From Capilliphycus salinus (GTDB lineage: Bacteria > Cyanobacteriota > Cyanobacteriia > Cyanobacteriales > Microcoleaceae), in the NCBI RefSeq assembly GCF_047276495.1, contig NZ_CP178543.1:4836001-4900000 (forward strand): 64,000 nt of DNA. Reading direction: 5' to 3'. A program made the position numbers and the translations under genes. Positions 63,324 through 64,000 of the stretch are shown in pieces. Numbering within the stretch: position 1 is the stretch's first letter; each line of letters starts with the position of its first letter. Below the pieces are notes generated by a model. That model was not told where the DNA came from and searched no databases. It saw only the letters and a program-made list of their open reading frames with translations.

Positions 63324-64000
63324 GTGAAAACCGACTCGCTTTTTTACCGCATTTTCCAAACGGCTCCGGCTATTTTCTTTGAGCTAATTGGTCAACCCGT
63401 TCAGGAGGGATATCAATTTCAATCCGTTGAACTCAAACAAACCGCATTTCGGATTGATGGGGTATTTTTACCTCCACCCGAAGCCGAAAATCAGACGGTT
63501 TATTTCGTTGAAGTTCAGTTTCAAAAAGATCCTCTGCTGTATCATCGTTTATTTGCCGAACTATTTCTCTTTCTCAACCAGAACCCAAATACAGTAGACT
63601 GGCAAGCCGTCGCAATTTATCCTAATATTAGCCTAGAACCAGAAGAAACCCATCTCTACCGAACGCTGTTAGAAAGTTCCCAAGTTCGGCGTATCTATCT
63701 TAATCAACTTTCGGGTTCATCGGTTGAGTTGGGAATTGTCGAATTAATTCTAGAACCCCAGGAAACCGCAGTCAACAAAGCCAAACAGTTGTTATCCGAG
63801 GCTCAACAAGCCACACAACTGCCCGTAGCGGTTATCATGGAATTGATAGAAACGACAATGGTTTATAAGTTTCCACAATTGACTCGTCAGGAGATTATTC
63901 AGATGTTGGAATTAGCAACAGACTCCAAACAAACCCGAGTTTATCAAGAAGGTCGAGAAGATGGAGAACGATCGCTTATCCTACGTTTATTAACCCGAAA
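63324..64000 (+). CDS. DUF2887/Rpn-type nuclease-like protein (3' end outside window)
   Basis: A frame open from GTG 63324 to the window edge encodes at least 225 residues. It starts KTDSLFYRIFQTAPAIFFEL, then SVELKQTAFRIDGVFLPPPE, QTVYFVEVQFQKDPLLYHRL, and FAELFLFLNQNP. The order Asp in RIDGVF, then Glu-x-Gln in VEVQFQ is the PD-(D/E)XK core typical of DUF2887 proteins. The end has helices followed by YQEGREDGERSLILRLLTR, the start of the usual DUF4351-like tail. It is a distant relative of the 3588 gene, another cyanobacterial Rpn-like protein. The start has AGGG directly before GTG; weak but best. Confidence 0.85.
   Translation, partial: MKTDSLFYRIFQTAPAIFFELIGQPVQEGYQFQSVELKQTAFRIDGVFLPPPEAENQTVYFVEVQFQKDPLLYHRLFAELFLFLNQNPNTVDWQAVAIYPNISLEPEETHLYRTLLESSQVRRIYLNQLSGSSVELGIVELILEPQETAVNKAKQLLSEAQQATQLPVAVIMELIETTMVYKFPQLTRQEIIQMLELATDSKQTRVYQEGREDGERSLILRLLTR

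Overview
The window is chromosomal DNA from a cyanobacterium, most likely a filamentous, non-heterocystous one of the Lyngbya/Oscillatoria/Limnoraphis type. It carries psbQ (PSII extrinsic lipoprotein) and psaL-psaI (PSI subunits). HIP1 octamers (GCGATCGC) are frequent, the base composition is moderate, and several gene families are typical of cyanobacteria (SLH porin-like protein, TIGR04168 phosphoesterase, DUF4058, pentapeptide repeats, DUF2887/DUF4351 nucleases). Intergenic DNA is rich in dispersed palindromic repeats. The genus-level guess is inference; no ribosomal RNA is present.

Layout. 0-3 kb: 3' end of aspartokinase, a broken remnant, and a permease pair (UPF0718 + DUF1980) whose 3' end was recently duplicated in tandem (184 bp). 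3-9 kb: accessory region with a GNAT acetyltransferase interrupted by one stop codon, an Rpn-type nuclease, a small disordered protein, and a tandem family of three genes. These three share ribosome-binding leader and N-terminal coiled coil but end in unrelated C-terminal domains (unknown beta-rich, H-type lectin, GUN4-like). A coiled-coil gene lies upstream on the same strand. 9-26 kb: ordinary housekeeping and membrane genes: Na+/solute symporter, FtsH protease, MAPEG protein, O-antigen-ligase-like protein, CHAP amidase, methyltransferase, SDR, psbQ, FAD oxidoreductase, cupin, HAD phosphatase, SLH protein, and a divergent ferric-iron ABC permease/ATPase pair. 27-29 kb: a putative ribbon-helix-helix protein with eleven 30-residue coiled-coil repeats. 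29-35.7 kb: psaI/psaL, two arsenosugar-type glycosyltransferases, an eCIS-core (DUF4157) HELWH protein with a large C-terminal domain, nadA, a metallophosphoesterase and tRNA-Ser(UGA).

35.8-45 kb: a minus-strand block of a membrane-anchored pentapeptide-repeat protein, a secreted FecR-like protein and a giant 2141-residue protein with four Asp-rich tracts separating repeated modules, closed by a UUCG-tetraloop terminator. 45.7-52.8 kb: an OmpR-type response regulator, an ABC-2 (DrrAB-like) exporter, several small exported proteins, a DUF411 protein and a serine/threonine dehydratase. 52.8-64 kb: an unusual dual-specificity-type phosphatase, a multi-span membrane protein, an atypical SDR, a C-rich repeat mosaic, an ABC1/UbiB kinase, a DegT aminotransferase, a FetB-like permease, a dimeric alpha/beta-barrel-like protein, trpD, and the 5' part of a DUF2887-type nuclease cut by the window edge.

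The best candidates for something undescribed are the modular 'constant head, swapped tail' family at 5.0-7.15 kb, the giant Asp-rich protein, and the stand-alone eCIS-core protein with an amidoligase-like start to its C-terminal domain. No CRISPR array and no intact insertion sequence were seen.
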